From the NCBI RefSeq assembly GCF_037975245.1, contig NC_092561.1:8554001-8618000 (forward strand): DNA of 64,000 bases, in the 5' to 3' direction. The position numbers and the translations under genes are program-made. Positions 10,600-24,300 of the stretch are shown in pieces. The first letter of the stretch is position 1; each line of letters starts with the position of its first letter. A model generated the notes under the pieces. It saw only the letters and a list, made by a program, of their open reading frames with translations, was not told the DNA's origin and ran no database searches. The stretch comes from Apostichopus japonicus. Taxonomy: Eukaryota > Echinodermata > Holothuroidea > Aspidochirotida > Stichopodidae.

Positions 10600-13500
10600 A
10601 CACAGACAGAATTTACAAACGTCCTTTTCATTTCAAATGGATATTTTTGTTTTTATTATTAATTCATAACAATCACCAAAATTGACTTGAAATGGCATAA
10701 TTGTGATAACGCGATTACACATTGAACAAGAAAAGGCAGAAACGCATGACAGGTAATGTTCGGATTACACTTAACGATTACAATTATACACAAACATAAT
10801 AAACAATAGCTTAGAACAATTGATACAAAACAATGGGAATAATTGCAAAGAATAGTCCAGAGAAAAAAAAAAAATTGTTCATCTTTTTCAGGAAGCATTC
10901 AGGGTTATAATTAAGCCCAAGAATCAACATGAGATGGATGGTCTTAACTTGAACATATCCTCATCTCAAAATAAACAATACTTTTTATCAGTGGCATATG
11001 CATTGGTTCAATGACCCCAGTGCCACACCCTCTCCTTCCAAAAATAAAGAACACCACTTCACTGTTCTATTCCATTGATAGAAATTGCAGAAAATGAAGT
11101 TTCACTGAAAATTTAAACTTAATCCCAAGCAGTGAGACATTTTGCCACATTCCAAAATAATGCATTTATAGTAAAGATGGGCTGCAAATGAATCAAAACT
11201 TGACTTAATTTGGCACGAAAATGTAAAAAAGAACATTGAAATATATAATAAATGAGCCAAAACAATGGCCAACGATTGTTAATAGATACTTCTCATGTCA
11301 TAACATGCTCCTGGCAAAACAATTACTTTTAGTTACTTTTATCAGATGAAACTTGGTTATATATTCAAGCTGATGAGATCTGTTGATATGAGATTTCTCT
11401 ATGAAACAGCATGAAAAATCTCATCAAACGTAACTCAAAACTAGCTGCTTCTAATTAGAGAAAAAACAAATGTTAAGTAAATGAAGAATCGGTAATGAAA
11501 ATGTGACTAATATTGACTCATTAGATGTAGTATTCACATATTAGAACTTATTACAAAGGCATCATTGACGACTTGTATCATTCAAACTTTCCTTCTCAAG
11601 TTGCTTTTTCCAAAAAGAAAGTGGAAAGTTTTGTCGCACAAAAGAAAACTTTGTTACATTTGCTTTTCGTAGATATAAACCAATGAATTTATATTTTTAA
11701 TGAGATATACTATAAAATTTTTTTTTTTTTTAAATGGGAAAGATTATTTATTTCACCTAACAGTTTAACCCAACCAAGATAAAAAATGTCACCTTACCAC
11801 CAAAGCTGAATTAATTAATCTCTTGTGGATCAATTCAGTGGGGAGATGAGAGAGAGTTAGTGAATTAAAAAGAGAAAATTGCAACATCTTTTTTAAGAAG
11901 ACTTAAAATGTTCTCTACGTATCCAACATTTGTGTGTATTTCACCAACACAATATTTCCATCGACCTCATTTTGTCTTGGCAAAATAACCACTTAGTAAA
12001 TCCCCAAAACCAAATCTCTCATTTTACAATTGGCAGCATCAGAATCAACATGAATTAAACAATAAAAATGATCACACTTACCTTAAACATTTACTTTCAA
12101 TAACCTTTACATTAATTACCTTCAATGCCCAGAGTTTTTTCCCAGACAATTTCAAAATTGTCAAGCAATATTAAGGTGTATTTAAATCACAACAACAAAT
12201 AAAGATAGCAAGCACCTGGCTGGAAGTTGTATGCAGTACACATTACACTCACAAACATGTAAAATGACTTAGAGAAAGTCTTGCTTGTGTGACAAGTTTA
12301 CATCTTAATACAGCAAGGGTTACACTTTGTCATAGCATAGAGAAGACTCTATAACATGATTTTCATCTTGGCCCAAGAGAATTCAATATTTTGTAACAAG
12401 TATCTATCGGTTTAAGAATATTTCCACTAAGGTTTACACTAACATATGAGACACTTCATTGTCTCATTATAGAATATACAAATATCCTATTTCCACAAAA
12501 GATTTAGAATGAGTTTTGCAGAATCAATCCATCCGTGTTAAATGGAACATAGTAATTTGCATTTCTTTTGCATAAAACCATTTACAGGGGGAGAATTTAA
12601 CAAGGTTTGTCAAATTACATGCTACTAAATCACCAGGGTGTGTTAATGTATTTCAAATGATTTTAAACAGAGATACTGGCTACAAATTAAAAAAAAAAAA
12701 CAATCTTGAAATATAAGGACAGTACACTTATCCTGGAAACAGGATCTGTCGATAAATTTACAGTACAAGTAACATAAGAAAATGAGAATACAAAAGTACA
12801 AAGGATATGTTTAAAACATACTAGCAAAAAAGAAAAAGAAAAAAGAATGTAAAATCATGATCTAATCACAGAAGAGGGGAATGGTTTATTTTCTTTGATT
12901 TCCCTTATTTATGTTTTCCATTTTATGGTCTGAGAATTTCAAGGTTGGACATCATTTAAAATGAATTCATGGCAACAAAAAGTAAAAATATTGTTAGAGA
13001 ATATGTCCTTCTAAAGGAAGAATAGTCTAAAAAAATATTCTGGGATATGGAATTAACTTGCCCTATGAGTAAAGTGTTTTACTCCCTTGAAACCTGATTT
13101 TGAAAGCAAATTCACAATTTATAATAAACATAGCTTTGCTGGAAATGTCGTCATAATTCAATGCTACATCATCCTGCTGTGATGGATAACAGCCGAGTCA
13201 CAGCAAAAGAAAAATACAACATATAATTATGGTATGTCCTCGACTGTTTAAATCCACTGCTAACATTCCTGGTTGTTTTTATTATTTTGCAGAAATGAAC
13301 CTTTAAGCAGCTTGAGGTCCATTAATTAAAGTGACTGAACTATAAAGGCTAACACACCCAATAGGTCAGTTCCTCAGGTGCAACACACAAACTCAAATGG
13401 AAAACGAGAGATTTTTATGGCCTCAAATGATACGTTTCATAACGTGTTTACAAATTTGTCAACGACAACTGGTGATGTACGTCATAGGATAACGTTCTGA

Positions 13501-16500
13501 TCTTTATATGAAGTTAAAAGAACATATTTTGTTTTGAGTTATCTTAGAAAATTTGTTAAGCAATGGATTAATAGTAACATTTAGACTAGCCACTGAGGAA
13601 GCCAACTCTTCACATCATAAATTTACCCTTTAATCAAGGAGCTTTCCAGAGATTTAGCATAGTTGAATGCTGAATATCTTGAAAACTAGAAAAGCTATGG
13701 AAACATTACCAGCACTCTTTTTTACTTTTTTTTTTCTTGGAGTATGATATCCAGACTAACTAGCTGCCTAACTGCATCCTTCCATAGCTATTAAACTGAC
13801 CATTTACAAAAGGCAAATCTCTGTAAGACATCAGAATTGAACACTAAGAGGAAGAAATGGAACAACTTTAGAAATCGAAGGTTTCGGTTTGAGGTTTTGA
13901 GAGGAAAAACAAGTTTCAGAGGACTTTTGTACAAGTCTTTATGTTATTTACTATCTTCATGAATGGATAAAATCAATTTTCATAACTTCATTCCAGAGTT
14001 TTCCATGTAATCAAACAAAATTATTTAACACATAACTTGTACATCAAGGAAATGTTAAATTATTTCAAATTTCAACAAAGGGTTAACTTTAACTCACTGG
14101 TAGATGGTTTTGCCCCCCCAAAAGTTTCTTAGTTTTGTCTACAACATGAATCACATCACATTCACAATGTATTAAGCATTCAAAACAGATGAGAGATTTC
14201 CAAAAAGGATGCATCTAAGCAGGCAATTTCAACTCTACTAACAACGGCATCGTCACAATGAGCATATGAATCTACTTTTATTTCTACGTTCTAACTATGA
14301 TTACTGTGAACACATAACTAACTATATGCAGGACCAAACTTATCAAAGGCACTAAGGGTACAAAATTTCTACTGTTAAAGATATCTTCAGCTCTCTACTG
14401 TCACAAATTTCAGAACATCTAATTCTAACTATCTCTTTGTCTTAATATTTAAATACAAAAATATCAACATTTAGTGTTTTTTCTTTACTCTAGACAAAGT
14501 TTTTTAAGGTGAAAATTGGGTATATGAAATTTTTAAGAAAACTCCCTGTTAAGCACATTAATTATACTGTTGTGAAGGGTTGAGACGGATGAATATCTTT
14601 TTTATGCTAAGAAAGATGTTGGACTAAGTGACTGCTACTTGGACAACGTTCATAAGACATCAATTTTAACACTAGGCCTATAACTTACTCATTAATTTAA
14701 CATGGTAGGCAATGCTTCATATCTTCTGTATGTTTAATGTTTATCTGTAAAGCTTTCCAAAATTACTGACTGGTCAAGACATTTAACGTAACGTCTAACA
14801 CTGTCAGGACTCTATATTATGTTTACTAAATTACAATGTTAACTACCAAACAATGTAATTGACATATTTTCCATTTAAATCTAAGAAAAAACCACAATAG
14901 AACAATTTGTTTTATATATCCGTCTTTACTTCACAATCTTTTCCCCACACCCTTGCCATTTTACTGTTTCTCTTAATATCATTGACATATCTAAAAACAC
15001 TTTCCATTCTACAGTCAATTACCCTATAGATTTAATCTAAGGGTAAGGTGACAAAAAGTCCTCTTTCCTTGGGGACAGTCCCCGGTTCTTATGTACCATA
15101 CCAGCATCTAAACCATCCCTGGAATTGTTCCCCGATTACAAGTATCCTAGGAGCTATTCGAGGTTTGGTAAAATGGCTGTGAATAAATATCAAACGGGAC
15201 AAAATTCTTGTTTTCTGGATGATATCCACAGCTTGGGCATTTGACAATCATCCTAAAAACATAACACCAACAAATACAGAGGAATCCTCAAAATTCCACC
15301 CGGCCTTCCAAATGTACTGTGCAAACCCCTGGCTGTAACATGAGGTGTGGGGGGGGGGGATATCAACATCCATATTATGTGCTCAGATATCCTGCAAAAT
15401 AATATGGTCACCAATACCTTAGAGAAGTCAATTGCCAACATTTTCATCACAATCAATATTTTACATTGACTTATCATTCTTAGCTCAATCAAGGTGGAGA
15501 AAAATTTTCACATTAAGTACATTTGCCTCGAAAAAGAATAAACCATCATCAGAGAGAAAAATTCCAACTAACAGAATATATATTCAGTTTCATATTTAAT
15601 GTACTAGTTGCTCAACAGACCTATTTTTAATATACTAGTTGCTCAACAGACCTATTTTTTTTCTTCTAAAGAGTGCAATACATATCTTCAATCTTTCCCA
15701 GTTCCATTGGATTCTCCTTATTGTTAGTTAACTGAACATTTAACTTGAATCTTTACATATTAATTACTTTTATTAATTAAACAATTTCATATACAACTCA
15801 CAACCATTCAAGACATAAAAACTAAACACCTTTAGTGTTCATTTAAATTATCAGCTTGGTGGGCAGTTTAACTTTACCGTTAAAATCAAACCCTTTCCCT
15901 CCATAACGGCAAGTCCCGAAAAGAAAAATTTGAAGCAAGAAAAAAATAAAAATAAATAAAAGAAACTATTTAACATTCATTAACAATACCTCACAGGAAT
16001 TGTATGTGGAATGAACATTACTGAACAATATGAAGTATGTCATGATAACATATCACTAAACAACTTTTTTGCAAGTTACCCTTGGTTTTGACAAAGTTTA
16101 GCAAATTTTCAAGCTGTGCTGGGTTTGATCAACCTTGAGATGATAACAATCTGGCAAAAGTCATGCGAGAATCAAACATGCTAATATCTCTCAAAATGAC
16201 AAATCTCAACTTTACTGACCTTATGAGCTATGATATATAAAAACTAGAAATGTTACACAGAAAACTCTGGAGACCCAGTCATGCCGGGGGGAGGCACAAG
16301 GGGTGTGCCACCACCTGTGCCCACTCAAACCACCCCACATTTGTACCACAATCGTGTGTACAAACCCTTCACAATTTATAAGACATGAGTATTGTGTCCC
16401 TCCTTAAATTTTTGGTGCCTTTCCATGACTTTTTGGTGGCACTCAGAATTCCTGGCCTTAGAGGCCAGGTATTCTGGTTAATAATTTTAACAAGGTATCT

Positions 16501-18009
16501 AATGAAAATCTTGTCCTTTATGGAATCCATTTCATCTGGAACGAGGAATGTAGTAGACAGACCGGACAAAAGAAAAAAAAATCTGCTATGCAAATCAAAA
16601 GTAAGAATGTTTTGGTCAATTTTGAAGATACTGGGAACGTTTTCGATGGGTTTTCCATCATTTGTTTGGAAGATATGCTTATGGCCATGGACCAAAAGCG
16701 ACACTCAATAGGAAAGGAAAATGTTAAGATGTCATAGAGGGAGAACAAACACAAACAGTGCAGCATACAGTAGGATGAACTGCCTTTCACTTTTTACAAT
16801 TGGAAGGAAGACAAAGTTAAGTCTTCTTGCTTTATTCCTTCCCTTCTTAAAGTAAGTATATCGTCTTCTTCAGGCGATCAGAACAGGTCTAAAATATCAG
16901 TCCAGAGTCTACATTTTCCAGACTCCTCACCCACACCCCCCCTTATTCTGCTATTCCTCGCCCCTACCCACACCCCTCATACTGCTAACTATAAATTCCA
17001 GTCTTGTTGATATGGGCAAGTCCAACCACAAAGGAAGTACATTATAATGTTCTCTCTTTTTACCATGGCATTGCGCATTAAAAAAAAAAAAACGTAAATG
17101 TCCCTCACTTCTTAGAATTTGAAAAATCTTTACGTGAACATTGCTGTGCAAGGTACTGTATTTTGTGCGGCAAATGGAGCTCATATTTCGGAGCATTTCG
17201 TCGGTGAAATTTGACATAGTCAATAGCACACAGGGTTGATTTGTAGGAAAAGTTCGGTGGTCACCAACCGGATGGGAACTGGGCACTCCTTTATGATTGC
17301 CTTGAGAGCAAAATTGGTTTTCCAATTAGATCAAATACTTATATATATATTCTATTATTTTGCCAATTACAACAAAATTGAAGTTGTATAATTTCAATAC
17401 CCTGGTAATACAAAACAACATGCAAAGAAATAAGGCAAATTAATCCTCCCCCCCCCCCAAAAAAAAAAAAAATGCAGTGAGTTGGTGGAATTCAAACCTA
17501 AATTTTAACAATTATTTAGGGAACCAGGTGCTGTGACATTGTAAATAAAAAATACCATACATACTTCACTATAAATGAATTGTATGTATTTATTTTTGTT
17601 TCCATGGGTACAGCTGGTCACATTCAGAAAATTTACATCTCAACAAATTTAATATGTAACTAAAAAAGACACCGATAGATCTAAGATCTTCAGGATTTCT
17701 ACCCCACAAACCACTACCAGCCCCACCCTCCTCCACTCTCACCCCCCCTTTACTAAATCAACAAATGTATTTAATGATTATATTAATAGTGCCCATTGTT
17801 CCCTGTCCAACATAAAATGTACATTCATAATATTTATAACCAAATTGAAGTACTAAATCTGCCAAATCACTTCCACCCCCCTCTCCACTGCTACCCCATA
17901 CCCCCCCATCTTATCCTTTCAGCATGCTACTAACCTACCATAAATGCCCATCAACACACAATGCCGCGACAAAAGCTCTAACCATTGCAAAAATTAATTT
18001 CTTCCATTT
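10600..18009 (-). other. Repeat-poor AT-rich stretch, possible long SDR 3' UTR
   Basis: About 7.4 kb directly downstream of the SDR stop codon with no credible exon on either strand and none of the MITE or SINE copies common elsewhere in the window. The exclusion of transposons and even composition suggest a constrained transcript, such as a very long 3' UTR. AATAAA occurs on the minus strand at 10652-10657, close to where the homogeneous stretch ends. Small features inside: a short direct duplication (15601-15660), a G run at 15350-15359 and a C/A run at 17447-17472. The UTR idea is inference. Confidence 0.35.
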
Positions 18010-18397
18010 TTATTCTTCCTTCTTTTCCTCCTCTGCTTCATCCTCCTTCTGCTCTTCGGATGGTTTCTCTTCCTCTGCCACCTTCTCTTCAGTCTCCTGA
18101 GATGGTTTTGCATCACCGCCACCTGCCTCTTCATCTTTCTTCTCCTCTGGTTTATCTCCATCTTCCTTCTTCTCGTCTGTCTTATCTCCATCTGCACCTT
18201 TCTCCTCCTCTTTCGCACCTTCTTCCTCCTTCTTGTCGCCTTCCTCTTCGGCCGGCTTCGGCTCCGGTTCGGGTTCCGGTTCTTTCGGTTTTATGCTCTC
18301 GAGGGTCTCCCCGACATCTGCCAGCAGGGTGTCATCCAGATGTTCCTGTAGTAAACCCAAGCTGTAGATCCACAGCTGTTTCTGCTGTTCTTCATTT
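18010..18397 (-). CDS. SDR exon 9 (end of fold plus Glu/Lys-rich tail)
   Basis: 388 bp, acceptor TTCGTTTTAG, stop TAA at 18010-18012. Begins RNEEQQKQLWIYSLGLLQEH, the usual last helix of the family, then changes into a PEPEPEPKP linker and roughly 90 residues rich in Glu, Lys, Asp and Gly. The composition echoes exon 4. Confidence 0.92.
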
Positions 18398-21300
18398 CTA
18401 AAACGAAAGATCATGTTTAACAGGGTTAAAGATTGCTCGTAACTTAACAATCTACTAGGATTCCCGCAAGTTACTGGTTCGGGGATCTACGAGCGATGAT
18501 ACTTTATACTTGTCTCCTACCCTCCTCTTTTACCTTACCGGCTAAACTGGTGACAATTTTTGCACTGCGCCCCCCAACTCACCTGAGACTCCGCCCCAAA
18601 CACATCCGAGACTCCCCCCCCCCCCCCCCCCCCCCAACACATCTGAAACTTCGCCCACTCATTCTTCCTTCTGAATACATACCCCTTCAGAACAACCAAC
18701 TGCCACGTTAACAGGTTAAGGAAATGAGGATGAGTGCACAAGAAAACTGGAGATAGGTTCGGGAGGTACATCAGTGGTAGCCAACCAATATGGATCTCAG
18801 GGTAACACCTTCAATCTCAATGTGTTAAAGAATCACACAGCATTTACAACAAAATGCATTTTTGAAAGTTTGGCAGAATGGCAAATTTGGCTTCAGTATA
18901 CAGGACTGCAAGCATCTACTTCATTTATAATTTCATGTGGTCATAAAGAACGTAGAATGGGTATTTCTTTTTTTTCCTTTACAGGGAAGTCTCATGGACC
19001 ACACAGATAACCCTAACACAGATGCTTACAAAACCTTTAGGGTCCCTTGGTTTACAGAAATATGAATTAAAACTTGCATACAGTATCTCTGTAACTTCTG
19101 AATTCCAGCCCTACATTTCTACATTCTACATTTCTCTACTGAAGCAGATTTTTTGTCTGTTTGTAAGGCAATGCCTCCCTAATTCTACATGTAACTTGAA
19201 CACAAAACCTGTTATTATAGAATGACTTTAGAGTACATGATTAACAGTTGTAGACAGTTTTAAAACAAAAACTTATATCACTCCAAGCTGAAAAGTCTTA
19301 CGCTATTTGGGAGATACGAACACTCATCTTCCTTCACATAAAAGACCGAAGGATCCAGTCTAAATAAGGCATCATGGAGCCACTTTGGGTTTCACATTTT
19401 CATGTTTTTATTATAAAATCACCATATTTATTGTTTGTAATGTAGATGGGGTTTTGTGTCAACATTCTACTCGATACAATGAAATAAAAAACAAAGCAAA
19501 AAGTAGAAAGGTTTTCGGATCCCAGCGGCAGTACATGACATCGCATACTACCAAAAAATGACAGTCACCATTCATGACTTTCAAGCTAGCATAATAACTA
19601 CCAAATATAACAAGAACTTTCTTTATCTGTTTTTGGTGGAGTTGTTCCACAAGAAAAAACCTTGATCATATCGAGGATGGTAAGGTTTGTGCCTTCTTTC
19701 ATTGCCAGACACACATCGGCAGCTATAACTTGGCAGAGACGTTCTTTAGAGTGCATAAATGCCGTGCATGATCGTTTAGTAATTCGTAACTATCAAAGGT
19801 ACCACTGAATTAATCATTCGGACAATTTCAGCATGAAGTAAACACTGCAAACAGGTTTCTAGGAAAGTAAGTCCCAGCAGGCCAAACAAGGAGATGAAAC
19901 AACCCCTTTAAAACTCTGCAATGATGTACTGACACTGACACTTTTTGACCTTCGCTTTCTTCATTTTTTATCACTTTTCTTTATGTTTTTAATTTTTGTT
20001 CCTTAGCGATTATTCTATCTCACCGAGCTGTGGCGCTGGGCTGTACGGGCTTGCAGCTGGAGAAGTAGAGTGGACCCTTGCCGTGGAACTGTTCATCCAA
20101 CGCAGCTGACAACGTGGTCGCTGCTCCGTCATCAGAAGTTCTCCCAAATCCTGGAATGAGGTTAAAATAGATGTTTTTTCAAGTTATTTTCAAGATTTGT
20201 ATCTTTCCATCAAGCACAATGGTTTATGGAATGCAGAGGTCAGAAACTCTGAATAATAATAATAATAATTAACAGTTCTTATATAGCGCAACTAACAATA
20301 AAGTCTTGCCGCGCTGTACTTAACCCTGGTCTTTGGTAACTTGTCACACCTACACACCAAAGTGTGCACAATTCAAACAATCTCTCCTGGGGCACCACAG
20401 TTCACCACAGCTATGTGTCCCCTGGGGGACTTCCCATAGGGTGCAGCCACAAACCGACCCAACTATATTTACAAGTCACTTCGCAAGTCCCCATTTATAC
20501 ACCTGGGTGAAGAACTATTCAAACATCTACAAGGCTGATTTTGAAGCAATTTTTTTGTGTCATCTGAGCGAGCACTTGTCCTTTGATTTGGGTACTCGGG
20601 TTCTACGAATGAGTCAATAGTCTGAAAAAGAATCGAGTGCACCCTTAAACAGTGCCAATGGATTGGGTATGTGCGTATATTTTTCATCAAAATATCGTAG
20701 CTAAAAAGGCCACACATTATATTATTGTGAAACAAAATAAACTTCATGAAGAGCATTGCAAAGCTAAATGACTTTTGTTACTAAACTGGGCATTTGCAAA
20801 TTATAGAACTGAAGTTTCCAAAAACTTATTAAATTTAATGAATGTTCTCTTTTGTTGTTGGTAGAGAAACAGTGAAGATTAATTAAGTTGAGAAAAAACT
20901 GACCTTTATGTAATAATGTGGCTGCTTTATACAAGCCAGAGTATCCCTTGGAGAAACCTGTGTCCACTACGCCTGGGTGAACCGAGAACACATCGATTCC
21001 TGTGTCCTTGATTTTGGAATGCAAACTGAATGTGTTCATGATCTATGAAAAACAAGCCCAAAAAAAATGCAGTTTCCATGGCAACTGAAGCTTTCCAAAT
21101 TAAATGGCAAGAATTTTTTTTTTTTTTTATAGTTTCAAAATATATTTCCTGTCTATTTCCAGTTTTTGAACCTACTCAATATTATCCCAAATTTTATACC
21201 AAAATTCTGATAAGAAAATGAAGATATATAGTGTGGAAAGGTGCAGATTTTTAACAACTCTACTACTGAAACAGAAATTTTCCAATTTTCTGCAAACATG

Positions 21301-24300
21301 GCAGTGGGTTACTACCATTCAGTAACTGTATTTTCTTTCACTGTTCTTTAAGTGAATCTCAATTGGGAAAAAGGTGAAGGGTGGAAGGGAGTAGGGGCAG
21401 AGTGGGAAGGGTAGGGTAAATTGGACAGGGGAGAGAGAGGATAGCAAAGATGTGTAAAAGGTAGGGTAGAATGAGGGTGGGGAGAGGGAGGGGTTGACGG
21501 GGCTCGTATTTTTTTCCCAGGACGAAGGTGGGCATCGGCCAATCAAATCCCTGGATTCCAAACATGTGACGCTTTTTCAAAAAACATGTTCTGAATCTTT
21601 TTTCCTAGTTTTGACCCCAGATTATGAACGACAATCCTTCATTTTCATAGAAACTGGATCCATAACCCACTTTCTAAACCCTAACTCTGATTTCAAACGA
21701 ATTTGTAAGTTCCTGAAAAAACCTGAAACCCTTATTCGTCCTAGGAATAAAAATTAGGCTGACGGGGCAGTCAGGTTTGGACAAACATAAAACCCTGTCC
21801 TACCTGGAATAGCTTTGAGTTACCATAAGCCTTGCCTTGGCTGTAACTCTTCTGAGACTGAATGTTGTCAAGGTTAACCCCGTCGCCTCGCTTGTGACCA
21901 GATGAAGAGACGTTAATAATTTTGGAGTTTGGTGCACTGGCCTTGAGTACGGGCAAGAGGTGCAATGTCAACAGGAAGTGAGACAAGTAGTTTATCTGGA
22001 AGGTACTCTCCAGGCCGTCATTGGTCAAAACTAAAAAAGCAAGAAATAACATGTTAAATTTATCAAAATAATACCTCTTGCAAGTTTGATTTTCAAGATG
22101 GAAATACCTCTGGATATAGAGAATCACTTGCTATTTGTGTAAATATCAACTACTACAGGTTTATATGTCACTGAGATTCTTGTGCTTACGACCTTCAAAG
22201 GATGATCTTCTAAGATGCTCCTAGGCCAGGGGTGGGCAACCTTTTTGAATGAATGGGCCAGATATAAGGTGTGAAAAATTGACTGGGCTGCACCTAACCA
22301 ACGACCTGCTGTTGATTTCAAACCTTTGATTTCGAGGACTTTCAAGCAATAGGTGTGTGTACTTAATCTGCATTCACAAAAATATAATGTCAACACAGTA
22401 CAGTTGATAATTAATGATGATAATAGGCCTACCTGAGAGCATCATTAGTGCCGATAAATTCTAAGCAACTAGCTCTTTTTTGTGATGATGTAAAATAGAT
22501 CGATTGTTTTTGTTTTTCCTTGAGACATCTCACAAGACCAAGACACCCCCCACCCTGCTAGATATTTTGCTCCAAACGAATTTTGATTAGCAAGAATTAA
22601 TTTAGGCCTTCCAATTCCATTCCAAAATTGCCAGTGTATAATATTAATCAAATTACATAATTAAATGAAATTTCAGTGTATTCCACCTCTCTTTTTGTCA
22701 CTTTTTGAAGTGAAAACCTGACCGTGGATTGAAGTATGAAATTGTTATCTGAAAAGTTTCCAGATTGCTCTAGACAAGGTAGAGCCAGAGTGCAGTTGTT
22801 GTGGGGAGACCGGTAAGTGAGTAAGTTAAGTAAATATTACAAATTCGATGCAAAACTGTGGCTGAATGCATTCACAATTACTCCCTAGTTGGAATCCTCC
22901 AGGTTCCTGGAAATATTTTTACCTGTCAAAAATCTGTCAATTAATGGTGATGAGTTAAGTTTGACATGGACTGACCTTTTTTATGGGGGGGGGGGCGAGT
23001 GGGGGGTTAGTGAAGAAGGAAATGGGGTTTGTTTCTGTTATTGCTTTTTCTTTTCTCTTGTTTTTTTCATTGGTTTTGAAACTTCAATTGTAACAGGGTT
23101 TTAATTTTTCAGAATGTCAGGGTAAAAAGCCATCCTTCAAATGAAGGGGTCAGGGAGATGCAGGAATGGAAAGGACAATGGGGATGGCTGGACTCATAAT
23201 CCTCTTATTATTCATATCAAGATGAGAAAGTAAAGAGAATTTTTACTAAAAGGGCATCCTCAATCTGCATACATGTGGATAGGATAATTTTTCAATGCGT
23301 TTTTTGACTTAAATTCACTTAGGTCCCTTGGATTCATTTCACAATTCTTTTTTTATTTTGGTCGGCATTTTTAACAATCAATAGAGTATTACTCCACGTA
23401 AGACTGAGATATGATGGATCCCTAAGACATCCTCCTGTGGTATTTGTTTCACCAAATGAGGGTTTAAAGGGTGTGAAGACTCGCGCAAAAAGAAACGTCT
23501 AATGCCGGTAATCTGACCTAGTTTCGAATGAGGTGTAACAGAAGTGTTAGACACCACCATCGATCCCAGAAAATACACACACACAGCTTGCTACCATTGG
23601 TAATTAGGCATTAGCGTACAGTCAGTACATACAGCTGCGGTCAATACCCACAGCACAGAATACAAACGATACAGCGATGGCCTTCTCAGGTCCAGCTAAA
23701 TATAACAATTAAGGTATCACGTTTCATTACTGTCTGCATTTTGGATCGACACGAACAAAATGTCACTTGCAAGCAACAGAAAGTTAACTTTCTCAGATGG
23801 GCGCACGCGGTTTGGGGCGAGTCTTCAGTGCCTTTAATGAAAAGGACAGTTATTATGATTCTAATCAATTCTCAATGTTTCAAGGCCAAATCCTTCATAT
23901 TGGTATATACCCCATGTCAAACGACCGATTGCAAAATTTCACAAGTTTCCAAATTTCGCTTTTTCAGGTGGCCGCACGCGGTTTGGGGCGAGTCTTCAAT
24001 GCCTTTAATGAAAAGGACAGTTATTATTGATTCTAATCAATTCTCATTGTCTCAAGGCCAAATCCTTCATATTGGTATAAACCCCATGTCAAACGATCCA
24101 TTGGAAAATTTGTGTCGTTCCGAATTTCGCTTTATTATTTGCGAGGGAAATTGATGAAAACATCTACCTCATTTATAGCTTTATAGGGACTTTGGTATGA
24201 AAAAAGAAAGAAAAAAAACAGTCATAAAATTTATCAAAGCTTATTCGAAGTAATAAAACTTACCTTTTGCGGGAGCAATTAATCCACCATTGCAGATCAA

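Larger units (their letters stand above)
6160..10600. other. Zinc-finger 5' flank, no gene resolved
   Basis: AT-rich flank that must contain the missing first zinc-finger exon or exons; none could be fixed. It holds a G run near 6407, a marine-invertebrate-like dispersed sequence near 6510-6570 (GGTTTCGATCCTAGCAGG), a SINE copy, a TTAA-bounded MITE, and a short fragment with 'tataaagcgc...taagcgctgta' (9110-9150) typical of a dispersed repeat. A C run is at 10437-10447. Confidence 0.4.

Noticed and set aside
16369..16790. Overlapping open frames on both strands
   Set aside because: Composition is like the surrounding AT-rich DNA, with no domain and no splice signals; chance frames.
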